A stretch of 64,000 nt of DNA from Chthoniobacterales bacterium (GCA_026418675.1 JAOAAX010000003.1:62001-126000); one strand, 5' to 3'. Shown: positions 8,868-17,684, numbered from the stretch's first letter. The notes: generated from the letters alone by a model not told the origin. Numbers and translations are program-made.

Positions 8868-10775
8868 ATGGAAAGATTGATTTATTGGATAGCATTGGTG
8901 TTGGTTAAAGTTTTGCAGATTTTGCCTGCAAGAGTTTGTGATCAGGTAGGGCAGGCTGTTGGCCTTTTGGCTTGGTGTATTATGCCTGGTTATCGTGGAT
9001 TGGTTTGTCGAAATATGGAAGTTGCTTATGGAGAGCATAAAACCAGGAAGGAGATCAACAAGCTTTGCTTGGAACATTTTAGAGCTTTAGGGGCAAATCT
9101 AGCCGGAGCAGCGCATTTTTTTGGAGCAAAGGAGCAAGAGATACGATCTCATACACAACTGGAAGGCATTAATTTTTTGCTTGAAGCGCATAGGAAAGGG
9201 CGAGGAGTTGTTCTAGCTATTAGCCATATTGGGAATTGGGAAATGTTTGCACAGGCGTGTTTTTATGTTCCTCAAGTAAGGTTCGGAACAATCTATCAGC
9301 GAATCCATAATCGTTACCTTGACAACTGGTTAACTAGGATAAGGCAGAAAAGAGGGGTGAGGACCTTCGAACGCCGAAGCGGGCTTAATGAAGCGGTAAA
9401 ATTTTTAAAAAGTGGGGGTGTTTTGGGGGTGTTAGTGGATCAGCATGCTGGAGACTCTGGATTATGGACTCCATTTTTTGGGAAACTTGCTTCTACATCC
9501 CCCTTAGCAGCTGTTCTAGCCACGCGGACTGGGGCTTCGGTTGTTCCTGTGGCAGTATTTCGCTCAGGGTGTGCATTTTGGCGGATTTGTGTGTGGCCAG
9601 AAATTCCGGCAAATTGTTCTGTTGAGGAATTAACAGCTAGAATAAATAGAGTTTTGGAAGAGCAGATTTTGGTCTCTCCTAGGGATTGGTTTTGGGTTCA
9701 CAATCGGTGGAAGCTGCCACGGCCCCACTTCCTCCTGGCAAATGTTAAGCGGGGTATTTACTATTCTCCTTCAAAAAATTTTGAGAAATTGCAGAAACTA
9801 AGGATTTTGATACGGACGAGCAACTGGCTTGGGGATGCTGTGATGAATGTGCCTGCAGTGCGGGCAATTCGAATGGGGCGTCCGGATTTGCACATTACAA
9901 TTTTATCTCCCGAAAAACTTGTTGAATTTTGGAAAGAAATTCAGGCGGGTGATGAGGTGTTGGGAATTCCTCAAAGTTGGGGAGCCTTAAGGACTGGAAT
10001 TTACTTGAGAAGATATAAATACGATGTAGCTATCGTTTTCCCGAATTCATTTAGGACAGGGCTGGAAGTTTTTCTTGCGGGAATACCTAGGAGAGTTGGT
10101 TACCGTGGTTATTGGCGTTCTTGGTTCCTTAATCAAATTGTTCGTGAGAGGAAGGTGGAGGCTAGTTGTCGTCCCGAGCATCATTGTATGCGGTATTTAG
10201 AATTGGCCAAGCAACTTGGAGCACCCGAATTCCCGCTAGAGAGTTTAGTTCCAGAAAGTGTAAAAATAAGTGAGCTGTGGCTTGGGGTTTGTCCGGGTGC
10301 AGAGTATGGGCCCGCAAAACGTTGGCCTTTAGAGCGGTTCCGAAAAACTATGGAAATTTTGACGACTGAAATTGGATGTAGATGGAAAGTTTTTGGTCTT
10401 GAGAAAGACCGTTTGCTTGGCGAGGAGCTTGCCAAAGGCTTCCCAGGTGTTGTTGAAAATCTTTGTGGCAAAACAAGTCTCCAAGAATTGATGAATCAAA
10501 TCCGAACTGTTTGTCTTCTTTTGACAAATGACACGGGGACAATGCATTTAGCATCCCTATTAGGGGTGCCGGTTGTTGCAATTTTTGGTTCGACTTCACC
10601 GGAATTAACTGGACCCATTGGTGGAAAATGTCGAATTTTGAGGAAGAGAGTTGAATGTTCTCCGTGTTTTCGACGGGAGTGTCCGCTAGATTTTCGTTGT
10701 ATGACATCCCTTCACCCAGAGGAAGTAGCTATAGCAGTAAAAGAAATGATAAGTAGTTGTTCTGTTTTGGCTTGA
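8868..10775 (+). CDS. Fusion of LpxL-type lipid A acyltransferase and GT9 heptosyltransferase
   Basis: A 635-residue two-domain protein. Residues 1 to about 290 are an LpxL/HtrB-type acyltransferase: an N-terminal hydrophobic helix, an HX4E motif in SHIGNWEMF at about residue 120, a GVLVDQHAG segment and the end motif WFWVHNRWK. From about residue 310 a glycosyltransferase family 9 domain begins with RILIRTSNWLGDAVMN and carries the WaaF-like TNDTGTMHLASLLGVPVVAIFG and a cysteine-containing CSPCFRRECP. In most bacteria late lipid A acylation and inner-core heptose transfer are done by separate proteins, so this one may couple two steps at the inner-membrane face. There is no frameshift at the joint. 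The ATG is set by the N-terminal helix; no clear ribosome-binding site fits in the 13-base divergent gap. Confidence 0.92.
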   Translation: MERLIYWIALVLVKVLQILPARVCDQVGQAVGLLAWCIMPGYRGLVCRNMEVAYGEHKTRKEINKLCLEHFRALGANLAGAAHFFGAKEQEIRSHTQLEGINFLLEAHRKGRGVVLAISHIGNWEMFAQACFYVPQVRFGTIYQRIHNRYLDNWLTRIRQKRGVRTFERRSGLNEAVKFLKSGGVLGVLVDQHAGDSGLWTPFFGKLASTSPLAAVLATRTGASVVPVAVFRSGCAFWRICVWPEIPANCSVEELTARINRVLEEQILVSPRDWFWVHNRWKLPRPHFLLANVKRGIYYSPSKNFEKLQKLRILIRTSNWLGDAVMNVPAVRAIRMGRPDLHITILSPEKLVEFWKEIQAGDEVLGIPQSWGALRTGIYLRRYKYDVAIVFPNSFRTGLEVFLAGIPRRVGYRGYWRSWFLNQIVRERKVEASCRPEHHCMRYLELAKQLGAPEFPLESLVPESVKISELWLGVCPGAEYGPAKRWPLERFRKTMEILTTEIGCRWKVFGLEKDRLLGEELAKGFPGVVENLCGKTSLQELMNQIRTVCLLLTNDTGTMHLASLLGVPVVAIFGSTSPELTGPIGGKCRILRKRVECSPCFRRECPLDFRCMTSLHPEEVAIAVKEMISSCSVLA

Positions 10776-10880
10776 AGTTAATTTAGGATTTAGAAATTGA
10801 CGGTTCTATTAAAAGTTACAATATAAGAGAAAAAATATTAAGCGCTAACTGCTGGCCAAACTAGAAACCGGGATCCAATT

Positions 10881-11699
10881 ATGTCAGAACCGAAAAAAGA
10901 AACTGTCCGCATAGTTCTACCACCCAAAAAGGATAACAAGCCTGTTGTGGCCAATCCTCGAGAGACGGTAATGCTAAATTTACCACCTCGCCCCAAGTCG
11001 CCAACTCCACCGGGAGCTAAACCAGCAGTTCCGCAAGCGGCAAGTGCTCCTCCAACTCCTCCTCCCTCTGTTTCTGTTCCTGCTCCTCCAAAGCCGCCAG
11101 CTCCTCCCCCTGCTCCCCCTTCTCCTCCTGCTCCATCATCAGGTGTAACTTTAACTAAACCACCAGGAGTTCCACTTCCTCCATCGCCTCCTGTTCCGCC
11201 GAGTGCGAGTGTGCCCAAACCACCAAGTGTTCCTCCCCCTCCTCCGGGAATGCCCAAACCACCAGTGTCTCCTTCTGCACCGGTAACTGGTTCTGTGCCG
11301 TCACCACCGCCAGCTTCTGCAGAGTTGCCTAAGTCATCGGGAGCACCACCTGTTGCTCCCGCTCCTTCTACCCCTAAACCACCAGTAGCTCCACAACCTC
11401 CATCTGGCATTGCTCCACTACCTTTAAAGCCCGAGCCTAAAAAGGAGACTGCAAAGTTGCCTGAAGCTCCAGTGCCATCATCTGGTTTGCCACAGGCTTC
11501 TGTAAGTGCGCCAAAACCTCCCACTCCTCCTTCTGGGCTAAAGTCTTCTCCTCCACCAACTACTCCAGCAAAGGGGGCGGCTACAACTTCAACAGGTTTG
11601 CCTCTTGTTGCTCAAGTGGATAGCCCTGCGATGCCATTAATTGCCATGCTTATCTCTTTGGTGGCATTTGCAATTCAGCTTTGGATTTATATGACGTAA
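10881..11699 (+). CDS. Proline-rich protein with C-terminal membrane anchor
   Basis: A 272-residue low-complexity protein with no recognised catalytic domain. A short basic head with VRIVLPPKK and PRETVMLNLPP is followed by about 200 residues dominated by proline, alanine, serine and valine, with repeated PKPP and PPSP units. It ends in one hydrophobic segment (PLIAMLISLVAFAIQLWIY) of about 20 residues, typical of a tail anchor. The proline tract is probably extended and could span a compartment or bind partners. The other strand is also open here, as expected from the GC-biased repeats, and I rejected it. The next gene, trxA, begins 55 bases downstream and may be in the same transcript. Function is not known. 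Confidence 0.8.
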   Translation: MSEPKKETVRIVLPPKKDNKPVVANPRETVMLNLPPRPKSPTPPGAKPAVPQAASAPPTPPPSVSVPAPPKPPAPPPAPPSPPAPSSGVTLTKPPGVPLPPSPPVPPSASVPKPPSVPPPPPGMPKPPVSPSAPVTGSVPSPPPASAELPKSSGAPPVAPAPSTPKPPVAPQPPSGIAPLPLKPEPKKETAKLPEAPVPSSGLPQASVSAPKPPTPPSGLKSSPPPTTPAKGAATTSTGLPLVAQVDSPAMPLIAMLISLVAFAIQLWIYMT

Positions 11700-11754
11700 T
11701 TTTATTAAGTTAAAAGCAAAATATTGTTTAAAGTACAAGTTAATCTAGAAATTT

Positions 11755-12087
11755 ATGTCAACTGGTAATGTTCTCGAGGTAACGGAATCGGAATTTGCTG
11801 ATATAGTCCTGCAATCTTCAATTCCGGTTTTAGTGGATTTTTGGGCTCCATGGTGTGGGCCATGCCGTCAAATTGCTCCATTGATTGAAGATATAGCTAA
11901 ACAATATGAAGGGAAACTGAGGGTTGTGAAAGTAAACGTTGATGTTTCACCTAAATTGGCAACAGAATATGGAATTAATGCAATCCCTGCTTTGTTTATT
12001 TTCAAGGGGGGAGAAGTTCATTCCAAGTCGGTTGGTTTGGGATCGCGTGCAGAGTTAGTTCGCCGAATAGAAGCCACATTCGGGTGA
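11755..12087 (+). CDS. trxA: Thioredoxin
   Basis: A 110-residue cytosolic thioredoxin that reduces protein disulfides. The redox motif WCGPC spans residues 33-37 inside VLVDFWAPWCGPCRQIAP, followed by the buried VNVDVSP strand and the cis-proline loop NAIPALFIFKGG. Length and all catalytic positions match the family. There is no signal peptide. It sits 15 bases upstream of the carA start on the same strand, so it may be cotranscribed with carA, although the two have no obvious functional link. Confidence 0.97.
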   Translation: MSTGNVLEVTESEFADIVLQSSIPVLVDFWAPWCGPCRQIAPLIEDIAKQYEGKLRVVKVNVDVSPKLATEYGINAIPALFIFKGGEVHSKSVGLGSRAELVRRIEATFG

Positions 12088-12102
12088 GATGTTTTTGGTT
12101 TT

Positions 12103-13335
12103 GTGGTAAAGGAAAGCACTTTTGATTTAGAAGAAAGTCCGGCAATTCTTGCGCTGGAAGATGGGAGGGTTTTCGAAGGAATATCTTTTGGGGCGAAGGG
12201 GACGGCGACAGGCGAGGTTTGTTTTAATACTTCGATGACTGGCTATCAGGAAATTCTCACTGACCCTTCTTATCGTGGGCAAATAGTTACAATGACGTAT
12301 CCTGAAATTGGGAATTATGGTGTTAACAGCATTGACGAAGAATGTGATTGCCCACAGGTTCGCGGGTTTGTAATTGCTGAGCTTAGTCCTATTGTTAGTA
12401 GTTGGCGTGCAACGGAATCCCTTGATTCGTATTTGCGTCGGCACTCAATACCGGGTATTCGTGGAGTGGATACACGTGCATTGACTAAACATCTGCGAAA
12501 ATCCGGAGCTATGCGTGGTTGCATTACAAGTGATTTTTTGGATAAGAAAATGGCAATACAAATTGCCCAGGAATGCCCACCTATGGAAGGTGCTGATTTT
12601 GTGCGTGATGTTACTCCTGCTTGTGCTACTGACTGGGATTTTGATTCTTTAGCTAGTAGAAAATGGCTTCAAAAAAAGTATTTTTTTGACAAAGAAGTCC
12701 AATTTGATGAAGTAGGAAATTGCTTTGAACCTTTGTCACCAGTTCTCTTTTTTGTTGTTGTTTTGGACTTTGGAGTTAAGAGAAACATTCTGCGATTATT
12801 GAGACAAAACGGGTGTAAGGTTAGACGAGTTCCATCAACAACAAGTGCCGAGGAAATATTATCTCTTAACCCTGATGGAGTTTTGCTGTCGAATGGACCT
12901 GGCGATCCTGCTGCATTAACCTATGCGCACAAGACTATTCGCGAATTAGTTGGCAAAGTCCCAATTTTTGGTATTTGTCTTGGTCATCAGCTCCTTGCAC
13001 TTGCACTTGGTGGGCGGACATTCAAGTTAAAATTTGGCCATCGGGGGGCAAATCATCCTATTCTAGATACAACGACAAAAAAAATTGCTATTACTTCTCA
13101 GAATCATGGGTTTGCTGTTGATCCAAACTCTCTTCCTCCTGAACTAGAGATTACTCATTGGAATTTAAACGACCATACTGTTGCTGGCTTGCAGCATCGC
13201 AAGTTTGCTGCTTTTAGCGTCCAATATCATCCAGAAGCATCACCAGGCCCTCACGATTCCGAGGATTTGTTCCGTCGGTTTATTGAATCGGTTCGGCAGG
13301 AAAAAAAAAGCAAAGGACGTAAATTTTATGGCTAA
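12103..13335 (+). CDS. carA: Carbamoyl-phosphate synthase small (glutaminase) subunit
   Basis: A 410-residue amidotransferase that hydrolyses glutamine and passes ammonia to the large subunit to make carbamoyl phosphate for arginine and pyrimidines. The N-terminal CarA domain has ALEDGRVFEG and MTGYQEILTDPSYRGQ. The class I glutaminase domain carries the nucleophile cysteine in GICLGHQLLALALGG (about residue 293) and the His-Glu pair in YHPEASPGP (about residue 375). I chose the GTG at 12103 because no in-frame ATG precedes the conserved ALEDG motif and GGGTGAG lies about 11 bases upstream. A hydrophobic VLFFVVVLDFG replaces the usual short strand before the glutaminase domain. No carB is in the window. 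The end overlaps the FHA gene by eight bases. Confidence 0.95.
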   Translation: MVKESTFDLEESPAILALEDGRVFEGISFGAKGTATGEVCFNTSMTGYQEILTDPSYRGQIVTMTYPEIGNYGVNSIDEECDCPQVRGFVIAELSPIVSSWRATESLDSYLRRHSIPGIRGVDTRALTKHLRKSGAMRGCITSDFLDKKMAIQIAQECPPMEGADFVRDVTPACATDWDFDSLASRKWLQKKYFFDKEVQFDEVGNCFEPLSPVLFFVVVLDFGVKRNILRLLRQNGCKVRRVPSTTSAEEILSLNPDGVLLSNGPGDPAALTYAHKTIRELVGKVPIFGICLGHQLLALALGGRTFKLKFGHRGANHPILDTTTKKIAITSQNHGFAVDPNSLPPELEITHWNLNDHTVAGLQHRKFAAFSVQYHPEASPGPHDSEDLFRRFIESVRQEKKSKGRKFYG

Positions 13336-13852
13336 GCTCACTATTATTTTACCGGACGGCAATAGTTTATCTCAGGAGCTAAATGAAGAAAAAACAACAA
13401 TTGGCCGTCTTGCAGACAATGATATCCAAATTGAGGATAGTTCAGTTTCGAGTCATCACGCTGAGATACTAATGAGCGGATCTAGTGTTCTACTTCGGGA
13501 CTTAAATTCTACAAATGGCACGACTGTAAATGACAATCCTATTTCTGAATGTATTTTAAGCGATGGTGATAAGATTCGTTTTGGGAATGTGAGTGTTATT
13601 TTCTCAAGCGATGAGAAAGAGGATAAGGGAGTTGCTACTGCTGATTCTGCTTTGATCGAACTTGTGCCTGGAAATTTTTCTATTAGACCAATAGATTTTG
13701 TTTCTACATCTCCCTTTCCAAAAATTGGAGAAAAGAAGAACACATTGCGCACAGCAGCTTTAATCGTTGCGGCAGTTTCTTTGATTCTTTCTGCAATTTC
13801 GATTATTTGCACATTTACAATTTTGAGCTTACCAGAGTTTCCAGTCCCTTAG
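13328..13852 (+). CDS. FHA-domain protein with C-terminal membrane segment
   Basis: A 174-residue protein with one forkhead-associated domain (about residues 3-95), a module that binds phosphothreonine peptides. Key positions are present: the GR of TTIGRLADN, the SSVSSHHAEI segment and the NSTNGT turn. A linker of about 40 residues follows, then a single hydrophobic helix near residues 138-163 (AALIVAAVSLILSAISIIC) and a short tail. The FHA domain would therefore sit in the cytoplasm on a C-terminal anchor. I chose the ATG at 13328, which overlaps the carA end by eight bases; the frame is open upstream inside carA, but only from here does it look like an FHA domain. No Ser/Thr kinase gene is in the window, so its partner is unknown. 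Confidence 0.88.
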   Translation: MAKLTIILPDGNSLSQELNEEKTTIGRLADNDIQIEDSSVSSHHAEILMSGSSVLLRDLNSTNGTTVNDNPISECILSDGDKIRFGNVSVIFSSDEKEDKGVATADSALIELVPGNFSIRPIDFVSTSPFPKIGEKKNTLRTAALIVAAVSLILSAISIICTFTILSLPEFPVP

Positions 13853-13884
13853 TTGAAGTAAAGGCTAGCTAAATTAGAAAATTC

Positions 13885-14673
13885 GTGTTAGCAAAACGTG
13901 TTATTCCTTGCTTGGATGTTAATAGGGGACGGGTTGTAAAGGGGGTTAACTTTGTGGATTTGGTTGATGCTGGGGATCCTGTCGAATGCGCTAAAAAGTA
14001 TAATTCCCAAGGTGCTGATGAGCTTGTTTTTTTGGATATAACTGCTTCTAGCGATAACCGTGAAATAATGTTGGACGTAGTAGAGCGGACTGCTTCTGAA
14101 TGTTTTATGCCGCTAACTGTTGGAGGGGGGATTCGAAGCATTGAAGATTTTCGAAGAATGCTATTAGCTGGTGCTGATAAAGTAAGCATAAATACTGCAG
14201 CTATCTACAGGCCTGAACTGATTCAAGAAGCATCAAAAGCTTTTGGCTCGCAGTGTGTTGTTTTGGCTGTGGATGCTAAACGTGATAAATCAATAGGGTG
14301 GCGCGTTTATTCTCATGGTGGTAAAAGACCAACGGAATTATCCGCAATTGAATGGATCATTCGAGGCGTTGAACTGGGTGCAGGTGAGATTTTACTAACA
14401 AGTATGGATGCTGATGGGACACTAAACGGATACGATTTAGATTTAGTTCGCGCTGCAAGTGAGGCAGTTGAAGTGCCAATAATTGCAAGTGGCGGAGCAG
14501 GAAAGTTGGAACATCTAGTTGAAGTTTTACTAGAAGGTAAAGCTGATGCAGTTCTAGCAGCATCAATTTTTCATTTCGGAACTTATTCTGTTAGCCAAGT
14601 TAAAGAGTATTTAGCGTCTTACGGCATACCAGTTCGTTATTGTGAGAGATTCTCCCTTTCTTCTTGCACTTGA
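13885..14673 (+). CDS. hisF: Imidazole glycerol phosphate synthase, cyclase subunit
   Basis: A 262-residue (beta/alpha)8-barrel enzyme of histidine synthesis. It cyclises PRFAR with ammonia from HisH to imidazole glycerol phosphate and AICAR. The N-terminal motif [10 protein letters not shown] holds catalytic Asp11. [15 protein letters not shown] holds the second catalytic aspartate near residue 130, and [10 protein letters not shown] and IIASGGAGK are phosphate-binding loops. The start is a GTG at 13885, set by the invariant [11 protein letters not shown]; there is no ATG nearby. The last ~10 residues (after VRYCERF) are slightly longer than usual. HisH and other his genes are absent, so the pathway is dispersed in this genome. 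Confidence 0.96.
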   Translation: MLAKRVIPCLDVNRGRVVKGVNFVDLVDAGDPVECAKKYNSQGADELVFLDITASSDNREIMLDVVERTASECFMPLTVGGGIRSIEDFRRMLLAGADKVSINTAAIYRPELIQEASKAFGSQCVVLAVDAKRDKSIGWRVYSHGGKRPTELSAIEWIIRGVELGAGEILLTSMDADGTLNGYDLDLVRAASEAVEVPIIASGGAGKLEHLVEVLLEGKADAVLAASIFHFGTYSVSQVKEYLASYGIPVRYCERFSLSSCT

Positions 14674-14693
14674 AAGTTAAGAGGACGACTGGG

Positions 14694-15236
14694 TTAAAAG
14701 GAGATATGTTTATCTAAAATGTAGACTCGTGTGCCAACACCAATTGAATCGAAGAGATTAATAATATCCCTTGAGGCCATTCTTATACAACCGAAGCTTG
14801 ATGGATTTCCAAGAAGTTTTTCTTGGGGAGTGCCGTGGATATAGATGAAACGATTAAAGCTATTTTGGTTTTGTGGTTCTAAACCTTCAAGCCAAAGAAT
14901 GCGGGTTACAATTGGATCACGGCCTGGTGCGTTTGGTGGAAGAATTTCACCAGTTGGTTGGCGCGATTTAAGAACTGCTCCAATAGGAAGTCCATCTCCA
15001 ATTTTTTTGCGGATTCGAAGTTGACCAAGAGGTGTTGCATAACTGCCTGGTTGATCGCCAAGCCCAAACTTAGATGTAGATATCTTGTATTCAGCAATTG
15101 GTTTTCTATCACGTGTGAGGATTAGTTTTTGTTCAGGAACACTAATCCAGATTTCGTGGCGCCAATCGCCAACGCATGATGAAAGTAAACAAAATAATAA
15201 CATGAAAAGTGAACGATTTGTTTTTTGGGAGAACAT
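14694..15236 (-). CDS. L,D-transpeptidase (YkuD) family lipoprotein with altered active-site motif
   Basis: A 180-residue YkuD-fold protein. Members make or remodel L,D-crosslinks in peptidoglycan or attach proteins to it. From the ATG at 15236 the N-terminus is a short lipoprotein signal with lipobox LLSSC (Cys21). A TTG five codons upstream is possible but less likely. The catalytic region has YIHGTPQ and then SFGCIRM with the nucleophile cysteine. The family motif is usually SHGC, so the histidine next to the cysteine is Phe here while the first His, Gly, Cys and Arg are kept. It converges with hisF, with 20 bases between the stops. Whether it is active or reduced in function cannot be judged from sequence alone. 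Confidence 0.88.
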   Translation of the reverse strand: MFSQKTNRSLFMLLFCLLSSCVGDWRHEIWISVPEQKLILTRDRKPIAEYKISTSKFGLGDQPGSYATPLGQLRIRKKIGDGLPIGAVLKSRQPTGEILPPNAPGRDPIVTRILWLEGLEPQNQNSFNRFIYIHGTPQEKLLGNPSSFGCIRMASRDIINLFDSIGVGTRVYILDKHISF

Positions 15237-15814
15237 ACTCAAATGAGGCAAAATGATTATTGGAAGAAGAAATAGATCTTAGTTATTTGCTAGGAGTTTA
15301 TTATCAGTGACTTAAAATAAAAAATGGTTTGATGCAATTCTAATGCAGAAAAATATAGTTCGGCTTTTGGTGGTTTTGAAGGATTGTGATTAAAAAAAAC
15401 GAATTTTTATACAAATGGATAAAATTTAGCTTATTTCGTTGCAAAAAGTTTTGCTTATTTAGCGACTTTGGTTAACCGAAAAAAATTTACTTCTTTTGAA
15501 AAGAGTAAAAAAAACTTTAGAAATACTTTTTGGATATTTATATCTTTTATATAACTTTAGTTGTAGAAATCAGATGAGATTTATAAAATTTGAGTTGTAA
15601 AAAAGACTTAAAAAATGCTTTAAAAATTAATGTTTTTGCCGAAGATAATGGCGAAATTATTTTGCACGTTATGGTTGGGCTTTACAAGTGTTCCTAACCA
15701 TTTGCGGTAGCTTTATCCTGTCATTAACTACATCTCTTTTAAGGAAAAAATATTTTTGATTTATTGTGCTAATACAATTAAAAACATAAAAATAAAGTAG
15801 ATAAAAAACATAAA
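15237..15814. other. Long AT-rich intergenic region before the sulfate transporter operon
   Basis: This 578-base stretch separates the divergent L,D-transpeptidase and sbp genes. I found no credible coding region. It contains a perfect GGTTAACC palindrome (15470-15477) and, nearer sbp, a more GC-rich patch with a strong hairpin listed separately. It probably holds promoters for both flanking genes. Confidence 0.6.
15671..15701 (+). promoter_or_regulatory. Hairpin in the leader of the sulfate-uptake operon
   Basis: ATGGTTGGG (15671-15679) pairs with CCTAACCAT (15693-15701) over nine positions with one G-U pair and a 13-base loop. It lies about 110 bases upstream of the sbp ATG, in a GC-richer patch inside very AT-rich DNA. 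The position would suit an operator or a leader RNA element. I do not recognise a known riboswitch class; the core of the SAM-I riboswitch is not visible. Confidence 0.35.
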
Positions 15815-16795
15815 ATGAAGTATATTTTTTGTTTTATAAGTTTAATTGTTTTTAGCCCGAGTCTTAATGCAATTGAACTGCTCAATGTTTCATATGATCC
15901 AACTCGGGAATTTTATTTAGAATATAACCAAGCTTTTTCAAAGTATTGGAAAGAAAAAACCGGGGAGGAAGTCATAATTAAACAATCACATGGTGGTTCA
16001 GGTCGTCAAGCACGAGCAGTAATTGATGGATTGGATGCGGATGTTGTTACTCTTGCTTTAGCTGCTGATATTGATGCGATTGCTCAAGCTGGGTTGTTGC
16101 CAGTTAATTGGCAAAGTCGTTTGCCAATGAATAGTTCCCCCTATCGTTCCACCATTGCTTTTCTAGTAAGGAAAGGAAATCCTAAAGGAATTCACGATTG
16201 GGGGGATCTCATAAAGCCTGGCATACAAGTTATAACACCAAACCCTAAAACCTCTGGCGTTGCTCGATGGAATTTTCTTGCAGCTTGGGGATGGGCCTTA
16301 AAAAATTACGGTGAAGATGATAAAAAGGCTTTGGATTTTGTCAAAAAACTTTACAGAAATGTTCCGGTTCTTGATAGTGGAGCAAGAGGTGCAACTACTA
16401 CATTTCAAGAGCGGAAAATTGGAGATGTTCTAATTAATTGGGAAAATGAATTGCTGCTAGCAATTAAACAATTTCCTGATGAATATGAGATCATAATTCC
16501 CTCTCTTAGCATTTTAGCAGAACCAGTGGTTGCGCTTGTTGACAAAAATGTTGATAGAAAAGGAACTCGGAGCGTTGCTCAAGCATATTTGGAGTATTTG
16601 TTTTCCGATGAGGGTCAAAGAATTGCAGCAAAGCATTTTTATCGTTCTAGCAACCCGGAAATCTTGGCAGAATTTAAAACGCGTTACCCCGAAATAAAAA
16701 CATTTACCATAGATGAGGTGTTTGGCGGATGGAGCAATGCGACCAAAAAGTTCTTCGATGAAGGAGCAATTTTTGATCAAATATATCTTAATTAA
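15815..16795 (+). CDS. sbp: Sulfate-binding periplasmic protein
   Basis: A 326-residue extracytoplasmic solute-binding protein of the sulfate/thiosulfate ABC importer. A signal peptide (MKYIFCFISLIVFSPSLNA) should be cut near residue 19. Family motifs are LNVSYDPTREFY, KQSHGGSGRQARAV, DADVVTLALAADIDAIA, NPKTSGVARWNFLAAWG, VLDSGARGATTTF and GDVLINWENE, which match Sbp/CysP rather than molybdate-binding proteins. Length is normal. It is the first gene of a four-gene importer operon; the next gene, cysT, follows within 30 bases. The long leader with a hairpin upstream may control the operon in response to sulfur supply. Confidence 0.95.
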   Translation: MKYIFCFISLIVFSPSLNAIELLNVSYDPTREFYLEYNQAFSKYWKEKTGEEVIIKQSHGGSGRQARAVIDGLDADVVTLALAADIDAIAQAGLLPVNWQSRLPMNSSPYRSTIAFLVRKGNPKGIHDWGDLIKPGIQVITPNPKTSGVARWNFLAAWGWALKNYGEDDKKALDFVKKLYRNVPVLDSGARGATTTFQERKIGDVLINWENELLLAIKQFPDEYEIIIPSLSILAEPVVALVDKNVDRKGTRSVAQAYLEYLFSDEGQRIAAKHFYRSSNPEILAEFKTRYPEIKTFTIDEVFGGWSNATKKFFDEGAIFDQIYLN

Positions 16796-16821
16796 CTACA
16801 GTTTTATACTTGATTCCAATA

Positions 16822-17655
16822 ATGTCTAATAAAAGACAAAGAATTCTTCCTGGTTTTCATTTAACGTTGGGAATTTGTTTAACATATTTAACATTATTAG
16901 TTTTTATACCATTATCAACTATTTTTATACGTTCTTCTGGATTAGGATGGGAATCTTTTTGGCGAGCGATAACAAGCCCCCAAGTAATAGCCTCATACAA
17001 AGTGACATTCGGTATTTCTTTCTTAGCATCTTTAACAAATGCATTCTTTGGCTTTATTGCTGCCTGGGTTTTAAGTCGTTATCGTTTTCCTGGTCATGGT
17101 TTTTTTGATTCAATTGTAGATTTACCATTTGCATTACCTACAGCAGTTGCGGGTATTTCTTTAACAGCATTGTATTCGCAAAATGGTTGGATAGGTCAGT
17201 TTTTATATCCATTAGGTATAAAAAGTGCATATTCATTAATTGGTATTTATATAGCTTTAACATTTGTTGGTTTCCCTTTTGTAGTCAGAACGTTACAGCC
17301 CGTAATTGAAGGATTAGATAGAGAAATCGAAGAAGCTGGGGCATCACTTGGTGCTTCACGTTGGAAAGTGTTTTGGAAAATTGTGTTTCCCTCATTACTA
17401 CCTGCATTGTTTACAGGATACGCTTTAGCTTTTGCAAGAGCAATTGGAGAATATGGATCAGTGATCTTTATTTCTGGCAATATGCCAATGCGAACTGAAA
17501 TTACCCCGTTAGTGATTGTAAAGTTTCTCGAAAATTATCAATACCAGCAAGCTACTGCTGTAGCTTGTGTGATGCTTGTAATCTCCTTTCTAATCCTTCT
17601 AATTATAAATGCATTACAGCATTGGTCAGTGTTGATCGGCCAAGCCAAAAATTAA
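16822..17655 (+). CDS. cysT: Sulfate ABC transporter permease CysT
   Basis: A 277-residue inner-membrane permease that pairs with CysW to form the sulfate channel. It has about six hydrophobic helices. The cytoplasmic coupling motif of binding-protein-dependent permeases is visible as EEAGASLGASRWKVFWKIVFP. Family stretches PLSTIFIRSSGLGWESFW and DLPFALPTAVAGI identify it as CysT/CysU. I prefer the ATG at 16822; a TTG four codons upstream is the only alternative. The gene lies between sbp and cysW, each separated by under 30 bases, so all three are probably cotranscribed. Confidence 0.94.
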   Translation: MSNKRQRILPGFHLTLGICLTYLTLLVFIPLSTIFIRSSGLGWESFWRAITSPQVIASYKVTFGISFLASLTNAFFGFIAAWVLSRYRFPGHGFFDSIVDLPFALPTAVAGISLTALYSQNGWIGQFLYPLGIKSAYSLIGIYIALTFVGFPFVVRTLQPVIEGLDREIEEAGASLGASRWKVFWKIVFPSLLPALFTGYALAFARAIGEYGSVIFISGNMPMRTEITPLVIVKFLENYQYQQATAVACVMLVISFLILLIINALQHWSVLIGQAKN

Positions 17656-17684
17656 AATATAGTTGATAAATTTATCAAAATTAA

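Noticed and set aside
10838..11524. Minus-strand open frame of 228 glycine-rich residues opposite the proline-rich gene
   Set aside because: It is the mirror of a proline codon-rich gene (CCN read as GGN) and has no start or family features of its own.
15471..15720. Known riboswitch upstream of sbp (SAM or similar)
   Set aside because: No conserved core of a class I can name was visible; only a simple hairpin is supportable.
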